Positions 46,227-54,795 of a stretch of 64,000 bases of DNA are shown piece by piece. Under the pieces are notes generated by a model that had not been told where the DNA came from, ran no database searches, and saw nothing but the letters and a program-made list of their open reading frames with translations. Every line of letters begins with the position of its first letter. Position 1 is the first letter of the stretch. This stretch comes from Sphingomonas sp. 67-36 (lineage in GTDB: Bacteria; Pseudomonadota; Alphaproteobacteria; Sphingomonadales; Sphingomonadaceae), in the NCBI GenBank assembly GCA_001897375.1, contig MKSU01000010.1, forward strand, positions 62,001-126,000, written 5' to 3'. A program made the translations under genes and the position numbers.

Positions 46227-46424
46227 TCAGGTCGGCGACGGTAATTCGACCGACATGTCGGTCTGAGCCGTCAACGCCGGCCAGCGTTGATGAAAGGCGA
46301 CGATGTTCGCTTCTCCTCGATAATGAACGCCGTCGATAAATATCGCTGGGGCCAGTTGCCAAATCCTTGATTTTCCACCCGGCGACTGTCTCGTGATTGC
46401 CGCCGTGACGCTTGACACCATCAA
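46227..46424 (-). CDS. Short hypothetical frame
   Basis: 65 codons from a TTG, in the gap between Slam and the LacI gene. The sequence WQLAPAIFIDGVHYRGEANI has the look of the C-terminal part of a thioredoxin-fold protein, but no CxxC or complete fold is present. It may be a remnant. Weak call. Confidence 0.25.
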   Translation of the reverse strand: MMVSSVTAAITRQSPGGKSRIWQLAPAIFIDGVHYRGEANIVAFHQRWPALTAQTDMSVELPSPT

Positions 46425-46441
46425 ACGCCGAAACCAGCCAT

Positions 46442-47476
46442 TTAAGTGGTGCGCGCGATCAACCGGGTAGGCAACATCGCCGATTTCGGGCGGTGGCCGT
46501 CGAGAAGCTGCATCAGCTTCTCGACGAGCATGGCGCCCGCTACGGCGGTGGGCTGCTCGATCGTGGTGATCGCGGGGGTGAAATGTGCGGCGGGCGGGAT
46601 GTTGTTGTAGCCGACCAGCGAATAATCGCGCGGCGTGAGATGGCCGTGGCGTGAGAAAGCGCCGATGATCGCCATCGCGGCGGTGTCGGAAAAGGCGAAG
46701 ACCGCATCCGGCAACTCGCCGCGCCCGATATATTGCCCGGCCGCCTCCTGGATCGAGGCGAAGGCGAGCGAATCCGTCACCAGCTGCTCGACCCGCACTT
46801 CGGGATGCGTGGCTGCGATCTCTGCCAGACCATCGTAGCGCAGGCGCAATTCCTCATGCGCCGGATCGCCGACGAACAGCCAGCGGCGGCGATCCATCTT
46901 CAGGAAATGCTCGCCGGCGAGCCGACCGCCGAGGAAATTGTCGCTGCCGACCGCGCAATAATCGGAAACCTGATGCACCGCGCCCCATACGACGATCGGG
47001 ATGCCGCGCCGCGCCACGTCGCACAGCATCCACTCGCGCGCGCCCTGGCCCAGCACGATGAAGCCGTCCGCGCCACGCGAGCGATGCAACTCGACGAACC
47101 CATCCACCCGATCCAGCCCGACCGGGGAGAGGAGCAGGTCGATCTCCCGCACCGACAGCGCTTCCGAGACTCCCGCTAGCAACTCAAAAATGAAGGGGTC
47201 GCCGATCGCGCCGTGGCGGTGCGAGCCGAAGTCGAGCACGACGGCGACGGTGTTGGCGCGCTCCTGCCGCAGGCGTTGCGCGTTGCGGTTGACGACATAG
47301 CCCTGCGCGCGCGCGGCCTCCAGCACGCGCTCGCGGGTTTCGGCGTTCACCAGCGGGCTGTTGTTGAACACACGCGAGACGGTGGGCTTCGATACGTTCG
47401 CGGCGCGCGCGATGTCCGCCATCGTGGGCCGCGCGCGGCGTGGGGAGGAAGGTCTGTCTGAAACGTCGCTGGGCAT
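46442..47476 (-). CDS. LacI family transcriptional regulator
   Basis: 344 aa. N-terminal LacI HTH with hinge (TMADIARAANVSKPTVSRVF, ERVLEAARAQGYVVN) and a periplasmic-binding-protein-like sugar-sensing domain. Divergent from the seven-gene TonB receptor/glycosidase operon that starts 146 bp away, with a LacI-type palindrome between them. It most likely represses that operon and responds to a sugar derived from the substrate, perhaps trehalose or glucose derivatives. Confidence 0.92.
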   Translation of the reverse strand: MPSDVSDRPSSPRRARPTMADIARAANVSKPTVSRVFNNSPLVNAETRERVLEAARAQGYVVNRNAQRLRQERANTVAVVLDFGSHRHGAIGDPFIFELLAGVSEALSVREIDLLLSPVGLDRVDGFVELHRSRGADGFIVLGQGAREWMLCDVARRGIPIVVWGAVHQVSDYCAVGSDNFLGGRLAGEHFLKMDRRRWLFVGDPAHEELRLRYDGLAEIAATHPEVRVEQLVTDSLAFASIQEAAGQYIGRGELPDAVFAFSDTAAMAIIGAFSRHGHLTPRDYSLVGYNNIPPAAHFTPAITTIEQPTAVAGAMLVEKLMQLLDGHRPKSAMLPTRLIARTT

Positions 47477-47544
47477 CGGAGCCGGAAACTATGGGACGCG
47501 CCGCCCGCGCGCAATCGCCAAAGCGAGCCGATAGAAACAAATCT

Positions 47545-47558
47545 TGAAACCGATTTCA
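47545..47558. promoter_or_regulatory. Candidate LacI operator
   Basis: TGAAACCGATTTCA is a 14-bp near-perfect palindrome with central CG (six of seven positions symmetric), the form of LacI/GalR-family operators. It lies 64 bp before the TonB receptor start and 69 bp from the LacI start. Confidence 0.65.
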
Positions 47559-47621
47559 GCAAGTGATAGCCAACCCGTGTCGAAGCGGGAAACATGCCCG
47601 CTGGTAACGGGGAGGTGCTCG

Positions 47622-50126
47622 ATGCGCGCGATTCGCAAATTGTCTTATGGCCTGTCCGCGAGTGCCTCGGCGTTCGCGCTTCTCGTCGCGGTTCCGGCGC
47701 TGGCGCTGGCGCAGGAGGGCGAGGGCGCGCAGCAGGCGGCGCCCGCCGATTCCGGCCTGGGCGACGTGGTGGTCACCGCCCGGCGCACCGAGGAGAGGGC
47801 ACAGAAAGTGCCTGTCGCGATCACCGCCTTCACGCAGGACACGATCCGCGAGAAGGCGATCAGCAACGGCACCGACCTTCAGAATTTCACCCCTTCGCTG
47901 ACCGTGCTGGGCGACGTCGCGCGCAACCAGGAAACCTATACGATCCGCGGCATGGGGGGCACCGAAAGCCAGGGATCGGGCAGCGGCCCCGGCGTGGTGG
48001 CCTATTTCGCCGAGGTGCCGACCTCCGCCAGCGGGCCGGGCAATTTCTTCGACCTCGCCTCGCTTCAGGTGCTGAAGGGACCGCAGGGCACATTGTTCGG
48101 CCGCAACACCACCGGCGGCGCGGTGCTGCTGGAGCCGGCGCGGCCGAAGATGAACACGATCGAGGGCTATGTGCGGGGCACGCTCGGCAGCCTCCGCCGG
48201 CGCAGCGCCGAGGGCGCGCTCAACGTGCCGATCATCGACAACGTGCTGGCGATCCGCGTCGCCGGCCAGTTCGACAAGCGCGACGGCTATGTGAAGGATG
48301 TCGTCACCGGGCGCGACTACCTCAACCGCAACAATTACTCGCTGCGGCTGGGCATCCAGTTCAACCCGACCGACACGATCAGCAGCTATACGGCGGTCAA
48401 TTACATCGACGTGGACGAGCATGGCGGCGGCAGCGTGCTGCTCGCGGTGCGACCGGGCAGCCCCTATGCCGACCTGCTCGCGCCCTATCTCGCGGCGCAG
48501 CAGGCGCGCGGGCCATACAAGACGGCGCTCAGCACGCCGACGTTCGAGAAGGCGAAGAGCCTGCTGATCCTCAACAACACGCAATGGCAGCCGACGCAGA
48601 CGCTGACGATCAAGAACATCTTCAGCTACGCCCGCGACCGCTCGACCAGCGCGACCGACCGCGATTCCACCCCGCTGCCGATCGCCGACCTGCTCGGCGC
48701 CTTCCCCGGCAGCTACAACAACAACCTGCGCACGATCACGGAGGAATTGCAGGTCCGCTACGACGACGGCACCTTCCGCTTGCAGGCGGGCGGCTTCTTC
48801 CTCGACCAGAAAAGCCCGCAGTCGGAGCCGCTGACCTTCCTGACGCGCAACCCGTTGCAGGCGCTGGGCATCCTCGGCGGCGGCCCGGTCGTCCTCCCAC
48901 CGGCGCTGCAGGCTGCTCTCGGCGTCGATGGTCCGCTGCTGCCGGCGCTGAGCGTCCAGCCCTATGCCTCGGTATGGTCGCGCAGCAAGGCGGCCTATGC
49001 GCAGGCGCAATACAAGATCACGCCGACGCTGACCGCCACCGCCGGCTTCCGCTGGACGTGGGATTCGTTCGGCGGCAACATCATGGCCTATCAGGACCCC
49101 GCCAGCTATCAGGTGTTCAACCAACTGGCCGCGCTGGGCGTGATCACGCAGGATCAGGCGGCGCAGGTGATCGGCCTCAACGCCAACCTGTGCGTCTATG
49201 ACGCTTACAAGGCGGTCGCGGCGGGCGGTTTCCCCACGCTTTATTATCCGAATTGCACCAGGCCGACCTTCAGCGGCAAGAGCAACGGGCCGACCTGGCA
49301 GGTCGGGCTGGACTGGCAGGCCGATCCCTCCACGCTCGTCTATGCCGTCTCGCGGCGCGGCTATAAGTCGGGCGCGAACAACCCGATCGTCACCTTGTTC
49401 CTCGGCGACGATTATCCGCTGGCGATCGTGAAGCCGGAGCGCGTGACCGACGCCGAGGTCGGGCTGAAGCGCGACTGGACGATCGGCGGGATGAAGGCGC
49501 GCACCAACATCGCCGCCTTCTACACCTGGTTCAACAATATCCAGGTGATCCAGCGCGCGGCGATCGCCGGCGCGGACATCCTCGCCAATGCGCAGAAGGC
49601 GCGCGTGATGGGTCTGGAGTTCGAAGGCGTGCTCCAGCCGTTCCGCGCGCTGACGCTGAGCGGCACCTATTCGTATAACGACGCGAAATATCTCGATTAT
49701 ACGACGATCGCGATCCCGGCGATCCCCTCCGCGCTGACCGCCGCGCAGCCCTCGATGAACCTTGCGAGCACGCCGTTCACCTTCGTCGCGCGGCACAAGT
49801 TCAGCCTCGACGGGCGGCTCGCGCTGCCGATCGCGGCGGCGGCGGGCGACATGGCGCTGCGCGCGACCTATTCGTGGCAGTCGCGCGAGCGGGTGGCGTC
49901 CGATCCGCAGCCGTTCGACACACAGGCGCCCTATGGCCTGCTCAACCTGCGGCTGGAATGGAACAACGTGCGCGGCGCGCCGCTCGACCTCGCCTTCTAC
50001 GGCACGAACGTCACCGGCACGAAATATCGCGTCACGGCCAATACGGGCTACAACAACACCGGCTTCTCCAATTCGATCTACGGCGAGCCGGCGCAATATG
50101 GGTTCGAACTGAGGTATCGTTTCTGA
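47622..50126 (+). CDS. TonB-dependent receptor of the glycoside/trehalose locus
   Basis: 834 aa from ATG 47622, preceded by GGGGAGG. Signal peptide to about residue 30 (VPALALAQ), plug (DVVVTARRTEERAQKVP, YTIRGMGGTESQGSG, LQVLKGPQGTLFGRNTTGGA) and a barrel ending FELRYRF. First gene of an operon whose other members share overlapping stops and starts. It should import the oligosaccharide or glycolipid that the downstream hydrolases process. Confidence 0.93.
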   Translation: MRAIRKLSYGLSASASAFALLVAVPALALAQEGEGAQQAAPADSGLGDVVVTARRTEERAQKVPVAITAFTQDTIREKAISNGTDLQNFTPSLTVLGDVARNQETYTIRGMGGTESQGSGSGPGVVAYFAEVPTSASGPGNFFDLASLQVLKGPQGTLFGRNTTGGAVLLEPARPKMNTIEGYVRGTLGSLRRRSAEGALNVPIIDNVLAIRVAGQFDKRDGYVKDVVTGRDYLNRNNYSLRLGIQFNPTDTISSYTAVNYIDVDEHGGGSVLLAVRPGSPYADLLAPYLAAQQARGPYKTALSTPTFEKAKSLLILNNTQWQPTQTLTIKNIFSYARDRSTSATDRDSTPLPIADLLGAFPGSYNNNLRTITEELQVRYDDGTFRLQAGGFFLDQKSPQSEPLTFLTRNPLQALGILGGGPVVLPPALQAALGVDGPLLPALSVQPYASVWSRSKAAYAQAQYKITPTLTATAGFRWTWDSFGGNIMAYQDPASYQVFNQLAALGVITQDQAAQVIGLNANLCVYDAYKAVAAGGFPTLYYPNCTRPTFSGKSNGPTWQVGLDWQADPSTLVYAVSRRGYKSGANNPIVTLFLGDDYPLAIVKPERVTDAEVGLKRDWTIGGMKARTNIAAFYTWFNNIQVIQRAAIAGADILANAQKARVMGLEFEGVLQPFRALTLSGTYSYNDAKYLDYTTIAIPAIPSALTAAQPSMNLASTPFTFVARHKFSLDGRLALPIAAAAGDMALRATYSWQSRERVASDPQPFDTQAPYGLLNLRLEWNNVRGAPLDLAFYGTNVTGTKYRVTANTGYNNTGFSNSIYGEPAQYGFELRYRF

Positions 50127-51466
50127 TGCGCCGGGTGCGCCGCGCGATCGTGCCGCTGGCGCTGCTGCTGCTCGCCTCGTGCGGTTCCTCGCCTGAGCGG
50201 CGGGCGATCGACGGCGCGCAGCAGCGGCTGGTCGAGCGGATGCGGCAGGCCGGGGCGACCGACCTCGACACCAACGGCCGCGCCGATGGCGGGATGAGCG
50301 TGCGGGGCAAGCTCGCCGGGCGCGGCTTCGCCATCGCCGTGCCCGCGACGTGGAACGGCGAAGTGCTGCTGTTCGCCAACGGCTATTCGACGCCGGGCAC
50401 GCCGATCCGGGTGCCGGCCGACCCGGTGGTCAGCGATCCCACCCTCGGCCTGTTCCCCGCCGCCTATCGCGACGGCTTCGCGGTGGGGGAAAGCGCCTAT
50501 GACAAGTCGGGGATGGCGGTGAGGAGCGCCGTCCTCAACACGATGCGGCTGCGCGACTGGTTCGCGAAGCTGGGCGCGACCCGCTTCTATATCGGCGGCG
50601 GATCGATGGGCGGGAACATCACGCTGGCGCTGATCGAGAAATATCCGGCCGCCTTTTCCGGCGCGCTGGCGGCGTGCGGGGTGACGGGCGGCTGGGAGGA
50701 GGAGATCGGCCACCTCGTCGATCTGCGCGCGAGCTACAATTATTTCACGAGGGGAACCGATTACGCGCTGCCCGGCGACAAGGACATCACCAGCGACGGC
50801 ATATCGTCCACCCCGCCGACCGGGCTGGGCTTCGCGCAGCCGGCGTGGCTGATGATGCAGATAAAACGGGTGGCGTCGCCGATCGCCCGGCTGTTCAAGG
50901 CGGCGCGCGCTGATCCGCAAGGGCCGGAGGCGAAGATGGTCGCGCGCATCGCCAGCGTCGCCGACGCCGATGCCGATCCGATGAGCGTCGCCTTTCCGAT
51001 CATGACCGCGATGGTCGGGATGGACGACATGAAGGCGAGCTTCGGCGGCCTCGTCTATGGCAACCGGAACAAGGCCTATGCCAGCCCGTTGCTGAACGCC
51101 GCGGAGACGCAGGCGCTCAATCGCGACATCCAGCGCAACGACGCCGATCCGGCGGCGGTCGCCTTCGCCGACCAATGGTATCGCCCCACCGGCCGCTTCC
51201 GCACCCCGCTGATCGCGGTGCACAACCCGCATGACGGGCTGGTGTTCGCCGATCAGGCGCGGATGCTGCGCGCGCGTGTCGAGGCGGCGGGCAACGGCGC
51301 GCGGCTGTTCCAGATCTGGGCGCCGTCGCAGCAGAAGGAGATCCCCACCACCGGCCTGACCGGCTGGGGTCATTGCGCGTTCACGCCGCGCCAGATGGGC
51401 GTGCTGTGGATCACCTTGCGCCGCTGGGTCGAGACCGGGCAGCGGCCGGCGGACGGGAGATACTGA
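50126..51466 (+). CDS. Lipoprotein alpha/beta hydrolase
   Basis: 446 aa; its ATG shares a base with the receptor stop (TGATG). A lipoprotein signal ends LLLASC, so it is membrane-anchored, probably in the periplasm. Alpha/beta-hydrolase fold with nucleophile elbow YIGGGSMGGN, acid near HNPHDGLV and histidine in GWGHCAF. Resembles large secreted esterases or peptidyl-type hydrolases, without a clear family name. In this operon it likely removes an acyl or aryl ester from the imported sugar. Confidence 0.8.
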   Translation: MRRVRRAIVPLALLLLASCGSSPERRAIDGAQQRLVERMRQAGATDLDTNGRADGGMSVRGKLAGRGFAIAVPATWNGEVLLFANGYSTPGTPIRVPADPVVSDPTLGLFPAAYRDGFAVGESAYDKSGMAVRSAVLNTMRLRDWFAKLGATRFYIGGGSMGGNITLALIEKYPAAFSGALAACGVTGGWEEEIGHLVDLRASYNYFTRGTDYALPGDKDITSDGISSTPPTGLGFAQPAWLMMQIKRVASPIARLFKAARADPQGPEAKMVARIASVADADADPMSVAFPIMTAMVGMDDMKASFGGLVYGNRNKAYASPLLNAAETQALNRDIQRNDADPAAVAFADQWYRPTGRFRTPLIAVHNPHDGLVFADQARMLRARVEAAGNGARLFQIWAPSQQKEIPTTGLTGWGHCAFTPRQMGVLWITLRRWVETGQRPADGRY

Positions 51467-51467
51467 C

Positions 51468-52775
51468 ATGACGATGATCGACCGGCGCGGCGCGATCGGC
51501 GCTCTGGCCGGCGGCGCGGCGGCGGCGGCGCTTCCCGCGAGGGCGGCGGCGAAATCCGGCTTCCTGTGGGGCGCGGCGACCGCCGGGCATCAGGTGGAGG
51601 GCAATAACGTCAACGCCGATATCTGGCTGCTGGAGCAGGTGAGGCCGACCATCTTCGTCGAGCCGTCCGGCGACGCGTGCGACAGCCTCAACCGCTGGCG
51701 CGAGGATGTCGCGCTGGTGAAGGCGCTGGGGCTGAACTGCTATCGCTTCTCGGTCGAATGGTCGCGGATCGAGCCGGCGCCGGGGCAGTTCAGCCAGGCC
51801 TATCTCGATCATTATGCGCGCATGGTCGATCATTGCCGCGACCAGGGGATCGCGCCGGTCGTCACGCTCAACCATTTCACCTGCCCGCGCTGGTTCGCGG
51901 CGGCCGGCGGATGGCTCCAGCAGGATGCGCCGGAACTGTTCGCGCGCTATTGCGGCAAGGTGGCGGGCGCGATGGCGGCGGGGATGAGCCATGCGCTGAC
52001 CTTCAACGAGCCGAACGGGCCGCTCGCCGAGCCGTGGTCGCTCAACCCGCCCACGGCGGCGGTGCGCGCACGGGTGGCGGCGAGCGTCGCGGCGGCGGCG
52101 AAGGCGAGCGGGTCGGACCGCTTCTCGCTGCTCAACGGCGGCGATCCCGAGCCGATGATCCCGGGCATCACCGCCGCGCACGTCAAGGCGCGGGAGGCGA
52201 TCCGTGCTGCGCGCGACGACCTGCCGATCGGCATGAGCCTCGCGCTGCCCGACGACGTGGCGGTCGGCGCGGACAGCGCGATCGAGCGCAAGCGCGCCGC
52301 CGTCTACGGCCCGTTCTTCGCGGTGATGGACAAGGACGATTTCGTCGGCGTCCAGACCTATGAGCGCCGCTATATCGGCCGCGAGCGCGAGGTTCCGCCG
52401 CCGCCGGGCACGCCGCGCCGCGCGAACGGCGCGGAATGGTTCCCGGCCGCCGTCGGCAACGCCGTCCGCTATGCGCACAAGGCGACCGGCAAGCCGGTGA
52501 TGGTCACGGAGAACGGCATCGAGGCGAGCGACGATGCCGATCGCGCGCGCTTCATCCCGGAAGCGGTCGCCTCGGTCGAGGCGGCGATGCGCGACGGGGT
52601 GCCCGTGCTCGGCTATATCCACTGGTCGCTGCTCGACAATTTCGAGTGGATCAGGGGCTATGGCCCCAAGTTCGGGCTGGTCGCGGTCGATCGCACGACC
52701 TTCAAGCGCACGCCCAAGCCCAGCGCGCGGGTGTTGAGCCGGATCGCCCGCGCGGGCGGGACGGCGCGGGCATGA
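51468..52775 (+). CDS. Exported GH1 beta-glucosidase-like glycoside hydrolase
   Basis: 435 aa. Tat-like signal (DRRGAIGALAGGAAAAALPA). Glycoside hydrolase family 1 landmarks: FLWGAATAGHQVEG, the acid/base Glu181 in TFNEPN, the nucleophile Glu348 in TENGIE, and the C-terminal HWSLLDNFEW. Retaining beta-glycosidase, probably releasing glucose from a beta-glucoside in the periplasm. It starts one base after the hydrolase stop and overlaps the next esterase by four bases. Confidence 0.92.
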   Translation: MTMIDRRGAIGALAGGAAAAALPARAAAKSGFLWGAATAGHQVEGNNVNADIWLLEQVRPTIFVEPSGDACDSLNRWREDVALVKALGLNCYRFSVEWSRIEPAPGQFSQAYLDHYARMVDHCRDQGIAPVVTLNHFTCPRWFAAAGGWLQQDAPELFARYCGKVAGAMAAGMSHALTFNEPNGPLAEPWSLNPPTAAVRARVAASVAAAAKASGSDRFSLLNGGDPEPMIPGITAAHVKAREAIRAARDDLPIGMSLALPDDVAVGADSAIERKRAAVYGPFFAVMDKDDFVGVQTYERRYIGREREVPPPPGTPRRANGAEWFPAAVGNAVRYAHKATGKPVMVTENGIEASDDADRARFIPEAVASVEAAMRDGVPVLGYIHWSLLDNFEWIRGYGPKFGLVAVDRTTFKRTPKPSARVLSRIARAGGTARA

Positions 52776-53740
52776 TGCGCCGCGCGGCGACGCTCCTCGC
52801 CGGGATCGCGCTGGTCGCGGGCGCCGCCGACGCGCAGCAACTCCGCCTGTGGTCCGACACCGTCTCGCCCGGGGCCAGAGCGGCGCTGGCGGCCGAGGCG
52901 GCACGCCCGCCGGCGGGCCCGACGCCCGAGGCGCAGCGCGCGCCCATCGACGTGGTGCAGCGCGATCTCGGCGGCCGCCGCCTCGCGCGCTATCGCGTGA
53001 CGATGAAGGAGGATGTCGTCGCCGGCGTGCCGGTGCGGATCTTCTCGCCGCCGGGCAAGGCGAAAGGCGGCGCGGTGCTGATGAACCTGCACGGCGGCGG
53101 CTTCGTCACCGATGCCGGCTCGATCACCGAGAATGTCGCGATCGCCGCGCTGACCGGCTATCGCGTGGTGGCGGTGCGCTACCGGCTCGCCCCGGAACAT
53201 CCCTTTCCGGCGGCGCTGGACGATGCGCTGGCGGTGTATCGCGCGCTGCTGAAACAGGCGCCGGGCGGGCGGATCGGGGTTTACGGCACGTCGGCCGGCG
53301 CGATCCTCTCCGCCGAACTGGTCGCGCGGCTGCGCGCGGCGCATCTGCCGCAACCGGCGGCGCTGGGCTTCTTCTCCGGCACCGCCGATTTCGGCGCGAC
53401 GGGAGACAGCGTTTCGCTGTTCGCGAACCCGGCGGCGCTCGCCGCGGTCACGAGCGCCTATCTCGGCGGCACCGATCCGGCCACGCCGGGGCTGTCCCCC
53501 GCGCGCGGCGACCTCAAGGGCTGGCCGGCGACGCTGTGCGTCGCCAGCACGCGCGATTTCCTGCTGAGCGCGACCGCCGGCTTCTGCCGCAAGCTCGACG
53601 CCGCCGGGGTCGATGCGCGGCTGGTGGTGTTCGACGGCCTGCCGCACGCCTTCTGGGCTTATATCGACGCGCCCGAGAGCGACGAGGCGATGGCCGCCAT
53701 GGCCCGCTTCCTGTCGGCGCGACTGGAGGGAAGGAAATGA
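52772..53740 (+). CDS. Exported HSL-type esterase, first copy
   Basis: 322 aa starting in an ATGA overlap with the GH1 gene. Signal peptide (ALVAGAADA). Hormone-sensitive-lipase family IV features: oxyanion HGGGF, nucleophile GTSAGA, YRLAPEHPFPAALDD, and catalytic His in DGLPHAFW. Short-acyl carboxylesterase or deacetylase acting on the imported glycoside is likely. A paralogue follows immediately, similar in all motifs but diverged in the rest. Confidence 0.9.
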   Translation: MMRRAATLLAGIALVAGAADAQQLRLWSDTVSPGARAALAAEAARPPAGPTPEAQRAPIDVVQRDLGGRRLARYRVTMKEDVVAGVPVRIFSPPGKAKGGAVLMNLHGGGFVTDAGSITENVAIAALTGYRVVAVRYRLAPEHPFPAALDDALAVYRALLKQAPGGRIGVYGTSAGAILSAELVARLRAAHLPQPAALGFFSGTADFGATGDSVSLFANPAALAAVTSAYLGGTDPATPGLSPARGDLKGWPATLCVASTRDFLLSATAGFCRKLDAAGVDARLVVFDGLPHAFWAYIDAPESDEAMAAMARFLSARLEGRK

Positions 53741-54795
53741 ACCGATCGCTCGCGGCGCTGGCCGCGTTTTCGCTCGCCGCGCCGGCGGCGGTGCAGATCG
53801 CCGTGCCGGCGGCGGTGCAGATCGCCGTGCCGGCGTTCAACCTGCCGATGTCGAACCAGCTCAGCCCGGAGGCGCTGAAGGTGCTGGAGCGGATGAAGGC
53901 CGCCACCGCACCGCCCGCGATCGAGGGCGACGTCGCGAAGCAGCGCGCCTTCTACCAGAAATACAATGATGACCGGCTGGCGGAGATGCGCCGCCATTTC
54001 GCGACGCGCGAGACGCATATGACGATGGGCGGCGTGGCGGTCGACGTGGTCGAGCCGAAGGCCGGCATCGCGCCGGGCAACGCGCAGCGCGTGCTGATCA
54101 ACGTGCACGGCGGCGGCTTCATGTGGGGCGCGGGGAGCGGCGCGCTGGTCGAGGCGATCCCGATCGCCGCGACGATGCGGGTTAAGGTGGTGACGGTCGA
54201 TTACCGGCTCGCGCCCGAGCATCGCTACCCGGCGGCGTCGGAGGACGTGACGGCGGTCTATCGCGAACTGCTCAGAAGCTATCGGGCGGAGAATATCGGC
54301 ATCTACGGCTGTTCGGCCGGCGGGGTGATCACCGCGCAGGCGACCGCGTGGATCGCCTCGAAGGGATTGCCGCGCCCCGGCGCGCTCGGCACCTTCTGCG
54401 GCACCGGCGCGCCGTTTTCGGGGGACAGCCCGTATCTCGCGGGGCCGATCACCGGCGGCGCGGCGCTGCCCGCGCCCGCGCTGCCCCCGGTGCTGCCGGT
54501 TTCGTACATGGCGGGCGTGCCGGCGAGCGACCCGCTCGCCTATCCGCTGACCTCGGCGGACGAGATCAGGGCGATGCCGCCGACGCTGCTGCTGGCGGGC
54601 GGGCGTGATTTCGCGGTCAGCGCGCTGACGCTGGCGCATCGCCGCCTTGCCGCCGCCGGGATGGAAAGCGAGCTGCAAGTGTTCGACGGCCTGCCGCACG
54701 CCTTCTTCGTCTGGCCCGACATGCCGGAATCGACCGAGGCGTTCGCGACGATCGCGCGCTTCTTCGATCGCCATCTGGGGCGCCGCCCGCGCTGA
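53737..54795 (+). CDS. Exported HSL-type esterase, second copy
   Basis: 352 aa, ATGA overlap with the first copy and AAGGA before the start. Same family IV motifs: HGGGF, YGCSAGGV (Cys before the nucleophile Ser), YRLAPEHRYPAASED and DGLPHAFF. The signal-peptide region carries a perfect 24-bp tandem duplication (AAVQIAVP twice), lengthening the hydrophobic leader. Tandem paralogues suggest two different ester positions or acyl lengths on one substrate. Confidence 0.9.
   Translation: MNRSLAALAAFSLAAPAAVQIAVPAAVQIAVPAFNLPMSNQLSPEALKVLERMKAATAPPAIEGDVAKQRAFYQKYNDDRLAEMRRHFATRETHMTMGGVAVDVVEPKAGIAPGNAQRVLINVHGGGFMWGAGSGALVEAIPIAATMRVKVVTVDYRLAPEHRYPAASEDVTAVYRELLRSYRAENIGIYGCSAGGVITAQATAWIASKGLPRPGALGTFCGTGAPFSGDSPYLAGPITGGAALPAPALPPVLPVSYMAGVPASDPLAYPLTSADEIRAMPPTLLLAGGRDFAVSALTLAHRRLAAAGMESELQVFDGLPHAFFVWPDMPESTEAFATIARFFDRHLGRRPR
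53781..53828 (+). repeat. Perfect 24-bp tandem duplication inside a signal peptide
   Basis: Bases 53781-53804 are repeated exactly at 53805-53828, and the first seven bases occur again. In frame, it adds eight residues (AAVQIAVP) to the leader of the second esterase. It has not diverged, so it is recent or under slippage. Confidence 0.9.

Noticed and set aside
53781-53828. Tandem 24-bp repeat considered as a CRISPR or regulatory array.
   Set aside because: Only two units with no spacers, in frame inside a signal peptide coding sequence.
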